Assembly: GCA_028290305.1 (NCBI GenBank)
Contig: JAQGKC010000013.1
Location: 1 to 64,000, forward strand
DNA from: Bradyrhizobium sp.
GTDB taxonomy: Bacteria > Pseudomonadota > Alphaproteobacteria > Rhizobiales > Xanthobacteraceae
DNA length: 64,000 nt
Direction: 5' to 3'
In this document: positions 42,029 to 51,740 of the stretch, piece after piece
Layout of the letters: the number at the start of each line of letters is the position of its first letter
How positions within the stretch are numbered: the stretch's first letter is position 1
Notes under the pieces: generated by a model
What the model was told of the DNA's origin: nothing
The model's input: only the letters and a program-made list of their open reading frames with translations
The model's database searches: none
Translations under genes and position numbers: made by a program

Positions 42029-42511
42029 TTAGGTGGGCGACGTAGCCTTCAACGGGATGTACGCCGTCGCATCTACTTCAAGCAGTGAGTCCGAAGTCGG
42101 CAGGAGTTCAGAAATCTGAACGACCGTGCTCGCAGGCGGTTCAGCAAAAAACGATGCCCGGATCCGGTTGTAGACAGGGAAGTCCCGCAGATTTCGAAAG
42201 TACTGCGTCAGTTTGACAACGTCGTTGAGCGTGCCGCCTGCCGCTTCGACAGTCAGGCGGAGGCTGTTCAATATCCACCAGGACTGCGCGGCGATCGGTC
42301 CTTCCTTCATGTCGGTGGACATCTCGCCGGTTTCGCCGGCAAGCCGGCGCGCCTCGGGCGGAAGGTCGGAATATCCCTTGATCACCTTCAGCGTAGAGGG
42401 ATCGGCGGCAATGATGCCGGCGAAGAACACCAGATCTCCGGCGCGGCGAAACGGCGCGTAACGCGATAGCGGCTTCGCTATATTGGCACTCGACGGAGGA
42501 GAGTTTGTCAC
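42029..42511 (-). CDS. RidA/YjgF-family protein lacking the catalytic Arg (second copy)
   Basis: A Rid-family protein of about 160 residues ('APFRRAGDLVFFAGIIAADPST', 'LNDVVKLTQYFRNLRDFPVYNRIRASFF') with an inserted loop after the second strand. The Arg position of RidA reads Glu (ISELL), so it is not an archetypal deaminase. Start is uncertain: I use GTG 42511; GTG 42538 is possible, and neither has a clear ribosome site. It is probably first in the operon, since 197 nt of non-coding DNA precede it. Confidence 0.8.
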   Translation of the reverse strand: MTNSPPSSANIAKPLSRYAPFRRAGDLVFFAGIIAADPSTLKVIKGYSDLPPEARRLAGETGEMSTDMKEGPIAAQSWWILNSLRLTVEAAGGTLNDVVKLTQYFRNLRDFPVYNRIRASFFAEPPASTVVQISELLPTSDSLLEVDATAYIPLKATSPT

Positions 42512-42708
42512 GCTGCAACTCGACAAAAGGCCGCGCACTTCATTGAGCGCAGCTTCAAAGTTGCAGAGACATGCTTCCCATGCAAGTTACTTTAATAAGC
42601 ACACGCGGCCGCATTTTTAATCAGGCGAGCGCCTTGTTCACGCGACCGCCTGTCCTCAACCGATCAACGCAAAATTGAGCAGTGCGGGTCCTTCTCGCTG
42701 TCTGGGAT

Positions 42709-43405
42709 TTACTGTACGCCGAGGCGCTGAAATAACAGGTCGGTCTGCTGCGACAGCTCCTTGGCGTCTCCCTGCAGCACCACCTGCCCGGTCTCCAGGA
42801 CATAGACGCGATCGGCAACCGCGAGCGCGCTGTAAAGATTTTGCTCGACCAACAGGATCGACAGCCCCTCGCGCTTGAGGTCGAGAATGATTTCTTCGAG
42901 ATGCTGCACCATCACTGGCGCAAGACCTTCCGACGGCTCATCCATCAGGATCAATTGCGGATCGATCATCAGCGCACGGCCGACAGCAAGCATGCCGCGC
43001 TCGCCACCAGACAACTGCGCTCCCCGGTGATGCCGCCGCTCCGCGAGACGTGGAAAAATCCCGAACACTCGATCGACGGTCCAGCCGTCCCTGGCGCGCG
43101 CACTCTTCAGCATGGTCAGATGTTCAATCACCGTCAGCGACGCAAACAGCCGCCGGCCCTGGGGCACAATCGCGATCTTGCGATCCGCGATATCGTGCGG
43201 CCGCAAGCCGATCAGGCTCTCATCGCGCCAGGTGATCGATCCCGATCTCACCTGCGGCGGTGTCAGGCCCATGATCGAGCGGATGAAAGTAGTCTTGCCC
43301 ATGCCGTTGCGGCCGAGCAGCGCGACGATTTCGCCGGCGCCGACGTCCAGCGACACGCCGCGAATGACAATCGCCTCGCCGTAGCCACTGTGCAGGTCGC
43401 GAACC

Positions 43406-43413
<8 letters not shown>
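42709..43413 (-). CDS. HAAT-type ABC transporter ATPase (LivF class)
   Basis: A 234-residue ATPase with GRNGMGKTT (34-42), 'LSGGERGMLAVGRAL' and 'LILMDEPSEGLAPVMV', the last typical of LivF. ATG 43413 overlaps the LivG stop by 8 nt. It is the last gene of the isochorismatase/deacetylase operon and, with LivG, powers uptake. Confidence 0.92.
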
Positions 43414-44161
<748 letters not shown>

Positions 44162-44277
44162 AATCGTTCCCAGTGGAGCACTGTCCGGCGAAGTGGCAAT
44201 CGATTTCCATCCGGCAATGCGGCAATGATGAGCGGGACACGGCAACAAACAGCCGCGTCCCGTTGGCGATGACCGGT

Positions 44278-45537
44278 TCAGGTCTTCTTGATGCCCTGAA
44301 AGGTCCGCGAATAAGGCGGCTGCTTCATATACGTCTCCGGATCATACTTCCAGAACTGCGACACGTTGGGATAGGTGGTGACCGGCACGTTCCAGAACTT
44401 GCCGTCGGCGCGCTTCACGACCTTGCGGATGTAAACGTCGTAGATCGGGTTGCCGTAAGCATCGAGCTTGACGGCTTTGCCGAGCGGTGAGCCATCGAGT
44501 TCGGTCTTCAACACGGTGTCGATGAAGGCCTCGCGGTCCTCGACCTTGCCGTCCATCTTCTTCAGTGCGGCGTCGATCCACATCACGCCAGAATACATCG
44601 AGAAGCCGTACAGCGACGGGATCTTGCTGTATTTGGCCTCGTAATCCCGGGCGAATTTCTGGGTCACCGGATTGTCCGATCCTTCGGCAAAATGCGCTGG
44701 CGAAATAATACCCTCGCATTCGTCGCCGAGGGTACGTATCACCGACTGATCGGTGCCATTCATCGCCGCCATCAGCGGCGTCTTCGCCTTGAGGCCGAAG
44801 CTCGCATATTGCTGGATCAAACGGGTTGAATCCGCGCCGGTTTCCATCGCGAAGATGGCATCGACCTTGAGGTCGGCGAGCTGGCCGAGATAGGGACTGA
44901 AATCCGCGGTGTTGAGCGGATGCCAGAATTGCTGCACGATCTCGCCGCCGCCCTCGGTGAACACCTGGGCGAGCCCCCCGCACTGCTCGTGACCGAAGGT
45001 ATAGTCCTGGCTGATGGTCGCGATTTTCTTGTAGCCCTGCTTCAGCGCCCAGTCGCCGAGCGGATGGGTGAATTCACTGGCACTGTAGCCGGCGACGCGG
45101 ATCACGTTCTTGATACGCGCGCGCTGGGTCAGATCATCAGCGGCGATGATCGGAATGAAGTACGGCGTGCCGGTGCCCTTGACGTAGTTGGCAACGGCGA
45201 GACCGGTGTTGGCCAGCAGATTGCCGATCAGCATGTGGCAATTGCCTTGCTCCACCAACCGGCGCGCCTTCTGCAGCGCGGTGTCCGGATTGGAGGCGTC
45301 GTCCTCGATCACCAATTCGACCTTGCGGCCGGCAATCTGGTTCTTCACCTGATCGAGATAGAATTGCACGCCTTCGACCATTTCCTTGCCGCCCGACGCC
45401 ACCACCCCGGTGAGCGGCGCCAGCAAACCGATCTTGATCGGACCGGACTGCGCCTGGGCGTTGCGCCAGGGCGCCGCGCCGACGCCCGCGGCGGTGAGCG
45501 CCGCGGTCGTGGTCTTTAGAAACTGCCTGCGGTCCAT
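44278..45537 (-). CDS. HAAT-type ABC transporter substrate-binding protein
   Basis: A 419-residue exported protein. RRQFLK (3-8) and AQA near 29 indicate a Tat signal; the mature part starts 'SGPIKIGLLAPLTGVVASGGKEM'. It belongs to Peripla_BP_6 with a long C-terminal tail 'NVSQFWKYDPETYMKQPPYSR', common in Bradyrhizobium binding proteins of catabolic operons. ATG 45537 has GGAGGG 8 nt upstream. It lies 27 nt after the LivM gene. Confidence 0.9.
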   Translation of the reverse strand: MDRRQFLKTTTAALTAAGVGAAPWRNAQAQSGPIKIGLLAPLTGVVASGGKEMVEGVQFYLDQVKNQIAGRKVELVIEDDASNPDTALQKARRLVEQGNCHMLIGNLLANTGLAVANYVKGTGTPYFIPIIAADDLTQRARIKNVIRVAGYSASEFTHPLGDWALKQGYKKIATISQDYTFGHEQCGGLAQVFTEGGGEIVQQFWHPLNTADFSPYLGQLADLKVDAIFAMETGADSTRLIQQYASFGLKAKTPLMAAMNGTDQSVIRTLGDECEGIISPAHFAEGSDNPVTQKFARDYEAKYSKIPSLYGFSMYSGVMWIDAALKKMDGKVEDREAFIDTVLKTELDGSPLGKAVKLDAYGNPIYDVYIRKVVKRADGKFWNVPVTTYPNVSQFWKYDPETYMKQPPYSRTFQGIKKT

Positions 45538-45564
45538 CTCGATACCCTCCGTGAAAACATTCAA

Positions 45565-46533
45565 TTAACGTATCTTACGCGTCAGAATAGCGTGCAGCTT
45601 GCCGACGATGCCCTCGGGGGCAAAGATCATGATCAAAACGAAGGTGATACCGAGCACCATCTGCCAGCGCTCTGTATACGCGCTGACGACGTTCTCGAGC
45701 GCGATGATCGCCGCGGCGCCGACAAAGGCTCCGAACAGCGTGCCGACGCCGCCCGCGATCATCATCAACACGCCCTCGACCGATTGCGCCAGCGCGACCG
45801 TCGATGGGCTGACGAAGTTGTTGAACATCGCATAAAGCGCACCGGCGACCCCAGCAAACAGCCCGGACACCGTAAAGCCGATGAACAGATGCAGCGGGAC
45901 ATTGTAGCCGAGACTGCGCATCCGGCTTTCGCTGTCGCGAATGCCGCGCAGCGTCAGCCCAAACGGCGAATGCACGAATCGCCACATCGCATAAGCCGCC
46001 ACCACGGCTCCCGCGAGCACCGCCCAGTAGAAGCCGCTGTGAGTAAGCAGCAACGCCGGACGGACATCGCCACGCATGCCGTTCTCGCCGCCGGTCACTT
46101 GCGTCCAGCGCAGGCAGATGCCCCAGACAATCATGCCGAGCGCCAATGTCAGCAACAGGAAGTAAACGCCGGAGGTGCGCACCGCGAGCAAACCGAAAAT
46201 CGCCGCAGCCAACGTCGCCGCGAAAACACCGAGTATAAAAGCCTCGGCGGGCGGCAGCCCGACCTGGGCCGTGGCGTAAACAACCACGTAGGTGGACACG
46301 CCGAAAATCGCTCCGTGGCCGAGCGACGTACGCCCGGCGAAGCCTGCAAGGATATCGATCGACATCGCGAGAATGCCGAAGATCAGCACCTCGGTGGCGA
46401 GTCCAACCTGATAGTTTGACAATACCAACGGCAAGGCCGCCGCGGCAGCGATGATGATCGCGGCCATCAGCAGAGCGCGGCCGGTCATGCCGGCAAAACG
46501 CGCAGGAGCGAGGCTTGCTTGCATCGCCGTCAT
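45565..46533 (-). CDS. HAAT-type ABC transporter permease (LivM class)
   Basis: A 322-residue membrane protein with 'FAGRTSLGHGAIFGVSTYVVVY' (about 65-86), the LivM G-x-x-SxG(H/Q) motif region, and 'SEGVLMMIAGGVGTLFGAFVGA'. ATG 46533 overlaps the LivH stop by 4 nt. Channel subunit of the importer in the isochorismatase/deacetylase operon. Confidence 0.92.
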   Translation of the reverse strand: MTAMQASLAPARFAGMTGRALLMAAIIIAAAAALPLVLSNYQVGLATEVLIFGILAMSIDILAGFAGRTSLGHGAIFGVSTYVVVYATAQVGLPPAEAFILGVFAATLAAAIFGLLAVRTSGVYFLLLTLALGMIVWGICLRWTQVTGGENGMRGDVRPALLLTHSGFYWAVLAGAVVAAYAMWRFVHSPFGLTLRGIRDSESRMRSLGYNVPLHLFIGFTVSGLFAGVAGALYAMFNNFVSPSTVALAQSVEGVLMMIAGGVGTLFGAFVGAAAIIALENVVSAYTERWQMVLGITFVLIMIFAPEGIVGKLHAILTRKIR

Positions 46534-47381
46534 GCCGCCCTTCCGAACAGACCGAGCGGGCGGAATGCCAGCAGCACCGCCATTGGACCGAAGATCACGA
46601 AATAAGCGAGTTCCGGAAACATCACCTGACCGAGCGTGTTGAGCAGCCCGACCAGCAGGCTACCGACGCCGACGCCGACCAGGCTGCCACGGCCGCCGAC
46701 GATCACGACAGCGAGGCTGAACACGAGGATCTCGGCGTCGGCCGATGGATACAGCGACAGAAACGCTCCGCCCAATAATCCACCGAGCCCGGCCAGCGCC
46801 GAGCCGAGCAGGAAAGTGACCAGGAACACGCGCCGGATATTGACGCCCGACGCTTCCACCATCTCGGCGTCATCGACACCGGCGCGGATCAGCGCGCCGA
46901 GCCGCGTGCGATTCAGCAATAACCAAAGTGCCGCGAACACGACAATACCGACGGCCAGCACGAACAGCCGGTAGGTCGGATAGAACACACCAAACACGCG
47001 CAGGCCGCCGCGAAGCATTTGCGGGATCGGCACCGTGAAACTGTCGCCGCCCCAGATCACCAACGCCAGATCGTTCAGCACGAAGGCGACACCGAGCGTC
47101 AGCAGCACCTGACGCAATTCGTTGCCGCGCACGAAGCGCAGCAGTCCCTGATCGAGCACGAAACCGATCACCGCGATCGCGGCCATGGCGCCGGCGCCGC
47201 CCAGCACGAAACTGCCGCTCTTGACCGCGACGCTGTAACCGACATAGCCGCCGAACAAATACAGCGCGCCATGCGCCAGATTGACGATGCGCAGCAGCCC
47301 GAAGATCAGGGTAAAGCCGCTCGCCACCACAAACAGCAGCGCGGCGAAGGTCAACCCGTTGAGAAGTTGAAAGATGCTCAT
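46530..47381 (-). CDS. HAAT-type ABC transporter permease (LivH class)
   Basis: A 283-residue permease with 'GLLRIVNLAHGALYLFGGYVGY' (about 28-49) and 'VVIVGGRGSLVGVGVGSLLVG'. ATG 47381 is 13 nt after the deacetylase stop; the longer upstream frame overlaps that gene and is not conserved. Forms the channel with the LivM protein. Confidence 0.91.
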   Translation of the reverse strand: MSIFQLLNGLTFAALLFVVASGFTLIFGLLRIVNLAHGALYLFGGYVGYSVAVKSGSFVLGGAGAMAAIAVIGFVLDQGLLRFVRGNELRQVLLTLGVAFVLNDLALVIWGGDSFTVPIPQMLRGGLRVFGVFYPTYRLFVLAVGIVVFAALWLLLNRTRLGALIRAGVDDAEMVEASGVNIRRVFLVTFLLGSALAGLGGLLGGAFLSLYPSADAEILVFSLAVVIVGGRGSLVGVGVGSLLVGLLNTLGQVMFPELAYFVIFGPMAVLLAFRPLGLFGRAA

Positions 47382-47394
47382 CCCTGATGTGTGC

Positions 47395-48279
47395 CTAGGG
47401 CGCTTTCGGCCCCACCGAAAGATACCAGTCGAGGATCTGTTCACCGGTCATGAAAGCGACATCGGACTTCTGCCGTATCTTCTCGAAGATGCGGCGAAAA
47501 TATTTCAGGCGATGAGGCACGCCCATGATGTAGGGATGCACCACCAGCGCCATGATGCGGGCTGAATCCGCCGCGTCGTCATAAATCTGCTCGAACTGGT
47601 CGATGGCGCGGTCGTAATATTCCGAAGCCTTGTGATGCTGGATCAGCATCATCGCGACGTCGTTGCATTCCTGGGTGTAGGGTACGTTGACGATGGGCGT
47701 CGTCGTGGTCTTCAGCCACACCGGCTGGTCGTCCAGCACCCAGTCCGCGACGTAATCGTAACCTTCCTGCTTGAGCAGATCCGGCGTCTCCCATGTTTCG
47801 GTGAGACCAGGCCCGAGCCAGCCGCGCGGGCGCTTGCCGGTCGCCCTGGCAATCACATCAGCGGTTTTGCGGATGTCCTCGCGTTCATTCTCAACCTTCT
47901 GCATGTTGCGTTGGGTAAAGCCGTGCCCCATGAATTCCCAGTTGCGCTGTAACGCGGCCTCGACAATCGGCGGATAGGCCGCAAGCGCCGAACCGTTGAT
48001 CGCGAGCACGCCGGGAATCCTGAACTCGTCAAACACCTTGAGCATACGCCAGAACCCAACGCGATTACCGTATTCATGCCAGGCCCAATTCGGAATGTCG
48101 GGAGTCGGCGAACCGCCGGCGGGCGGCGTCAGCACCGTGCGCGGCATGGTTTGGTTGGCGTCCCATTCTTCCACATTGACGATCACCCAAACCGCCATGC
48201 GTGCGCCGTTCGGCAGCTTGAGCGGCGGGCGGGTTGCGATCGGCGAATAGGAAATGCGTTCTGTGGGCAACATGGTCAT
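47395..48279 (-). CDS. PuuE/cyclic imidase-like polysaccharide deacetylase-family hydrolase
   Basis: A 294-residue hydrolase of the polysaccharide-deacetylase superfamily, in the branch with PuuE allantoinase and bacterial cyclic imide hydrolase ('VIVNVEEWD', 'WHEYGNRVGFWRML', 'WEFMGHGFTQRNM', 'RPRGWLGPGLTETWETPDLL', 'GEQILDWY'). No signal peptide, so it is cytoplasmic and unlikely to act on cell-wall sugar. It is a paralogue of the gene at 48980. It overlaps the FAH-family stop (ATGA). Opening of a cyclic imide or ureide ring is the likely reaction; the substrate is not known. Confidence 0.85.
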   Translation of the reverse strand: MTMLPTERISYSPIATRPPLKLPNGARMAVWVIVNVEEWDANQTMPRTVLTPPAGGSPTPDIPNWAWHEYGNRVGFWRMLKVFDEFRIPGVLAINGSALAAYPPIVEAALQRNWEFMGHGFTQRNMQKVENEREDIRKTADVIARATGKRPRGWLGPGLTETWETPDLLKQEGYDYVADWVLDDQPVWLKTTTTPIVNVPYTQECNDVAMMLIQHHKASEYYDRAIDQFEQIYDDAADSARIMALVVHPYIMGVPHRLKYFRRIFEKIRQKSDVAFMTGEQILDWYLSVGPKAP

Positions 48280-48983
48280 GCTTCCGGTGGCGTGATGGTG
48301 ATGGTGAGCGACGGCAATCCGTCAATCTGGGCCAGGATCTGGTCGCCCGGCACGACCGGGCCGACGCCGGCCGGTGTGCCGGTGTAGATCAGATCGCCCG
48401 CGCCAAGCGTGACCTGCCGCGACAGTTGCGCAATCACCTCGGGCACGTTCCAGATCATCTGACCGATATCGCCGCGCTGACGCTCGATGCCATTGACTGA
48501 AAGCGTAATATTGCAGCCTTTGAAATGACGGGCATCGCGGGCGGGCGCGATGGTGCCGCATGGCGCCGAGGCATCGAAGCTCTTGCCAACCTCCCACGGC
48601 AAACGCAGATCGCGGGCATCGCGCTGACGATCGCGGCGCGTGAGATCGATGCCGACCGCGTAACCCCAGATGTAATCGCGCGCATCCTCGACGGCTATAT
48701 CGTTCCCGGCGCGGCCGATGGCGATCACCAGTTCAACCTCGAACTGGAAGTCCGAGGTGAACGGCGGATACGGTACATCCGAACCGTTGGGCACCACGGC
48801 ATCGCGCGGTTTCTGAAAGAAGAACGGCGGATCGCGCTCGTCGGCCTCCTTCATCTCACGGATATGATCGAGATAATTGCGGCCGACGCAATAAACGCGG
48901 CGCACCGGAAACATGCCGCCGCCCGCGACTGGCAGCTCGGTTGCGGCAATGGCGGGCAGCACGCGTGGGGCTGCGATATTCAC
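48276..48983 (-). CDS. Fumarylacetoacetate hydrolase family protein
   Basis: A 235-residue FAH-fold protein with 'FFFQKPRDAVVPNG', acidic metal ligands in 'FEVELVIAIG' and Asp in 'GYAVGIDLTRRD', and the terminal 'LIYTGTPAGVGPVVPGD'. The family hydrolyses or decarboxylates C-C bonds of oxo-acids such as fumarylpyruvate. The start is GTG 48983 overlapping the upstream deacetylase stop (GTGA). Being between two ring-opening hydrolases, it probably acts on a carbon skeleton released late in the pathway. Confidence 0.87.
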   Translation of the reverse strand: MNIAAPRVLPAIAATELPVAGGGMFPVRRVYCVGRNYLDHIREMKEADERDPPFFFQKPRDAVVPNGSDVPYPPFTSDFQFEVELVIAIGRAGNDIAVEDARDYIWGYAVGIDLTRRDRQRDARDLRLPWEVGKSFDASAPCGTIAPARDARHFKGCNITLSVNGIERQRGDIGQMIWNVPEVIAQLSRQVTLGAGDLIYTGTPAGVGPVVPGDQILAQIDGLPSLTITITPPEA

Positions 48984-49882
48984 GATTTCGATCCCGCTTT
49001 GCCGGCGATCTGGCCGTTATACCAATCGAGGATCTGCTCCCCGTTCCAATGCACGACGCCCTCGAACTTGTTGACGTAGTCGTAGATCGCTTCGAGAAAC
49101 TTGATCCGAAACGGCTGGCCGCTGATGTAAGGATGAATTGCGAGCGACAGGATCTTCGGGCGCACCTTGCTCTCCTCATACAGCCGGTCGAAGCAATCGA
49201 TGGTGCGCTTGAGCAGATGATCGCTCTCGTGATGCTGCACCATCATCATCGGAATATCATTCAGTTCCACTGTATAAGGCAGCGTCACCAATGGTCCTTT
49301 CGCCGTGCGTATCACGGTCGGCTCGTCGTCATAGACCCAGTCTCCGATATATTTGACACCGGCCTCGGCGAGATATTCGGGAGTCTCGAAGGTCTGGGTC
49401 AGGCCGGGCCCGAGCCAGCCGACCGGCCGCTTGCCGGTGAATCGTTCGATCACGCCCATGGCGCGCTCGATCATCGCCTTTTGGTCCGGTTCTTTATGAA
49501 TCGGCCCCTGTTCATAAGCATGGCCCATGAATTCCCAACCGGCGTCCCTGGCCTGCTGCGCAACGCGGGGATAATCCTCGCAGACCCGGGCGTTGATCGA
49601 GAGTGTCGGCGCGATCCCGAGACGTTTGTAGAGATCGAAGAAACGCCACACGCCGACGCGCATGCCATATTCGTGCCAGCTCCAGTTCGGCACATCGGGC
49701 AGCAGTGGAATCCCCGTAGGCGGAGGGATGACCTGCCGCGCCATCGGCTTGGCGATGTCCCACACTTCAAGATTCACGATGGTCCAGATCACGATGCGAG
49801 CACCGCCCGGCAGCTTCAACGCGGGACGATCGACGATGGCGGAATAATCGCTGCGGTCGCGCGGAATCATGGGGCTGGTCAC
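48980..49882 (-). CDS. PuuE/cyclic imidase-like polysaccharide deacetylase-family hydrolase (second copy)
   Basis: A protein of about 300 residues, paralogous to the one at 47395: same 'WSWHEYGMRVGVWRFF', 'WEFMGHAYEQG', 'RPVGWLGPGLTQTFETPEYL', 'GEQILDWYNG'. No signal peptide. I choose GTG 49882; the longer frame to 49930 overlaps the upstream gene region and adds unconserved residues. Two related imidase-like enzymes in one operon suggest two ring substrates or successive steps. Confidence 0.85.
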   Translation of the reverse strand: MTSPMIPRDRSDYSAIVDRPALKLPGGARIVIWTIVNLEVWDIAKPMARQVIPPPTGIPLLPDVPNWSWHEYGMRVGVWRFFDLYKRLGIAPTLSINARVCEDYPRVAQQARDAGWEFMGHAYEQGPIHKEPDQKAMIERAMGVIERFTGKRPVGWLGPGLTQTFETPEYLAEAGVKYIGDWVYDDEPTVIRTAKGPLVTLPYTVELNDIPMMMVQHHESDHLLKRTIDCFDRLYEESKVRPKILSLAIHPYISGQPFRIKFLEAIYDYVNKFEGVVHWNGEQILDWYNGQIAGKAGSKS

Positions 49883-49919
49883 GACAGGATACTCTTTCGT
49901 GGATTGAGAAGCTGGGCAG

Positions 49920-50570
49920 TCATGCGGCACTGTCCCGGCGCGGGGCCAGCCCGTCGAGCGCCATCACCGCGTCGGTATTCATGACAAAGCCAAAGGCTGT
50001 TTTGATGCAGGCCAGACCCGCCGCGTGCAGTTCGGGGCCGTCCATGCTGTCGACGCAGTCTTCCACCACGATCACCGCGTAGTCGCGAACATTGGCGGCG
50101 GTCGTGGTCGCCAACACGCAGGAATTGGTGTTCACGCCCGTGATCAGCAGCGTATTGATTCCGCGTGCACGCAACAGGAAATCGAGGTCGGTGCCGAGGA
50201 AGCAGTCGTAGCGCTTCTTGGTATCGACGATCAGGTCGCCGGCTTCGAACAACTGCGGCATCACCGTGCAGCCGGGTCCGCCGATGATGTTATGACGCAT
50301 CACGTTCTTGCGGGTCGCGGCCGGGTCCTCGGCGCGGGTGCGCCAGAACGGATTGGCGCGAATTTCTTCGGCGTCGCGATAAGACGTTAGCTGGTGGACG
50401 ACCGGAATGTCGACGCTGCGGCACCAGTCGAACAACCGCTTGTTGGCGGCGATGATGCGGGCGGCAACCTCGGGCGTGGTCGGCATCGTCGCCACCGCCA
50501 TGTCCAGATGGCCGCGATGCAGGTCGATCGCGACAACAGCAGCCTTAGGGCGGTCGACACCAAGGTTCAT
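49920..50570 (-). CDS. Isochorismatase-family cysteine hydrolase
   Basis: A 216-residue hydrolase with the Asp-Lys-Cys triad of the N-carbamoylsarcosine amidase group: Asp16 (AIDLHRGH), Lys118 or Lys119 (DTKKRYDCF) and Cys151 (NTNSCVLAT), preceded by the cis-peptide 'TGVNTN'. Relatives hydrolyse maleamate, biuret or N-carbamoyl compounds to release ammonia. ATG 50570 has GAGG 7 nt upstream. It heads the operon with two imidase-like enzymes; a half-amidase acting after ring opening is a good fit, but this is inference. Confidence 0.88.
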   Translation of the reverse strand: MNLGVDRPKAAVVAIDLHRGHLDMAVATMPTTPEVAARIIAANKRLFDWCRSVDIPVVHQLTSYRDAEEIRANPFWRTRAEDPAATRKNVMRHNIIGGPGCTVMPQLFEAGDLIVDTKKRYDCFLGTDLDFLLRARGINTLLITGVNTNSCVLATTTAANVRDYAVIVVEDCVDSMDGPELHAAGLACIKTAFGFVMNTDAVMALDGLAPRRDSAA

Positions 50571-50578
50571 GACGGACC

Positions 50579-50716
50579 TCACAGCAATGGATTCCAGGAC
50601 GTCTGCGACAATTTCCGCCGATCGATGCCGAAGCCGAGCGGCTCGTGATGCGGGCCGCGATCAGCAGTCATCAGCTCAATGGCATTTTCACTGATATCGG
50701 GAGTCGCCATCGCCAT
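50579..50716 (-). CDS. Possible small ORF (45 aa) upstream of isochorismatase gene
   Basis: A frame reading MAMATPDISENAIELM and ending WNPLL stops 8 nt before the isochorismatase ATG, and its TGA is inside that gene's ribosome site, so translational coupling is possible. Start ATG 50716 has AAGG at about 12 nt; ATG 50710 is an alternative. No domain is recognised. It could be a small protein, a leader peptide, or chance. Confidence 0.35.
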   Translation of the reverse strand: MAMATPDISENAIELMTADRGPHHEPLGFGIDRRKLSQTSWNPLL

Positions 50717-50944
50717 GAAACGCACACTGCCTTCACCGCCGTCGGATGGCCCATCGTTTGTCGATGGCCATCGCCAAGTCAACAAAAATTACATACACTT
50801 TGGCCTTTGCATATCATTTCCACGGCGTGACTAGTTTATACGCACCTAAATTATGCAATTAAAAATATGGATTTAAAGCAAAACCTATGATGGGATGACG
50901 TCGGAGCACGACACAGGTGTATTCACTTTGACAGCGCGGACGCC
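50717..50944. promoter_or_regulatory. Divergent regulatory region of GntR and isochorismatase operon
   Basis: This 228-nt region contains a perfect 12-bp palindrome CGATGGCCATCG (50762-50773) next to a related GATGGCCCATC (50745-50755), a minus-strand TTGACT (50782-50777), and the inverted pair TTGCATA (50807-50813)/TATGCAA (50852-50858) in A/T-rich DNA. These are candidate GntR operators. A matching -10 box is not evident. Confidence 0.5.
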
Positions 50945-51694
50945 ATGACGGACCAGTCTGAGGACATCGCCTTTGACGCAGCCGGCGGATCGCGCCCCGG
51001 CAACCGTGCCCTGTCCGTCATGGATCAGATCCGCGAAGCCATCCTGGTCGGTTCGGCCGGCGCCGGCGAAAGGCTCAACGAGGTCAGGCTGAGCCGAACG
51101 CTGGGGGTTTCGCGCACGCCGGTTCGCGCCGCGTTGCAAGCACTCGCCGGTGAAGGGCTGCTGGATTACGCGCCCAACCGCGGCTTCACGGTGCGCGAGT
51201 TTCCGCTCGATGCCATTGTCGATGCTTACGAGATCCGTGCCTCGCTTGAAGGCGTCGCTGCGCGCTTTGCCGCGGAACGCGGCCTCACTCCGGACGAGAA
51301 AGCGGTGATCGAACGCAGCCTCGCCGCCGGAGACAGGCTACTTGAACGCGGCTCGTTCGAACCCGGCGATCTCATGATCTATCGCAACATCAACGGAGAC
51401 TTCCACGACACCCTGCTGGCGGCTGCGCGCAATCGCATGCTCGCCGAGATGATCCGCATTTGCCATCATGTGCCGATGTCATCGAGCCGAAACATCGTGG
51501 CGTTCGAACATCGCGACGTGCGCCGCCGCCACGACGATCACCATCGCATTTTTGAGGCGGTCGAATCCCGACAGCCATGGCGGGCAGAAATGCTGATGCG
51601 CGAACACGTCGCGGGCGTGAAGGCATCGTTGATCAAGTCCCTGACCGAACGCGGCAGAGACAATGAACCCGGTGACATTGCCGCCGCCACTTGA
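50945..51694 (+). CDS. GntR-family regulator (FadR/FCD type)
   Basis: A 249-residue regulator: winged helix at about 22-85 ('AILVGSAGAGERLNEVRLSRTLGVSRTPVRAALQALAGEGLLDYAPNRGFTV' region) and an all-helical FCD ligand domain (about 95-230) with His residues in 'FHDTLLAA' and 'HHRIFEAV' that usually hold a metal. ATG 50945. It is divergent to the isochorismatase/imidase/transporter operon and is its probable repressor. Confidence 0.9.
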   Translation: MTDQSEDIAFDAAGGSRPGNRALSVMDQIREAILVGSAGAGERLNEVRLSRTLGVSRTPVRAALQALAGEGLLDYAPNRGFTVREFPLDAIVDAYEIRASLEGVAARFAAERGLTPDEKAVIERSLAAGDRLLERGSFEPGDLMIYRNINGDFHDTLLAAARNRMLAEMIRICHHVPMSSSRNIVAFEHRDVRRRHDDHHRIFEAVESRQPWRAEMLMREHVAGVKASLIKSLTERGRDNEPGDIAAAT

Positions 51695-51740
51695 CCGGCA
51701 ACGGCTCCGGATGCGCCGGATATCAAGTTCAGCGCACTGA

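Noticed and set aside
42585..42660. GC-rich hairpin after the LivF gene as terminator
   Set aside because: The stems AGGCG/CGCCT leave a two-base loop or need a long loop, and no T-run follows on the minus strand.
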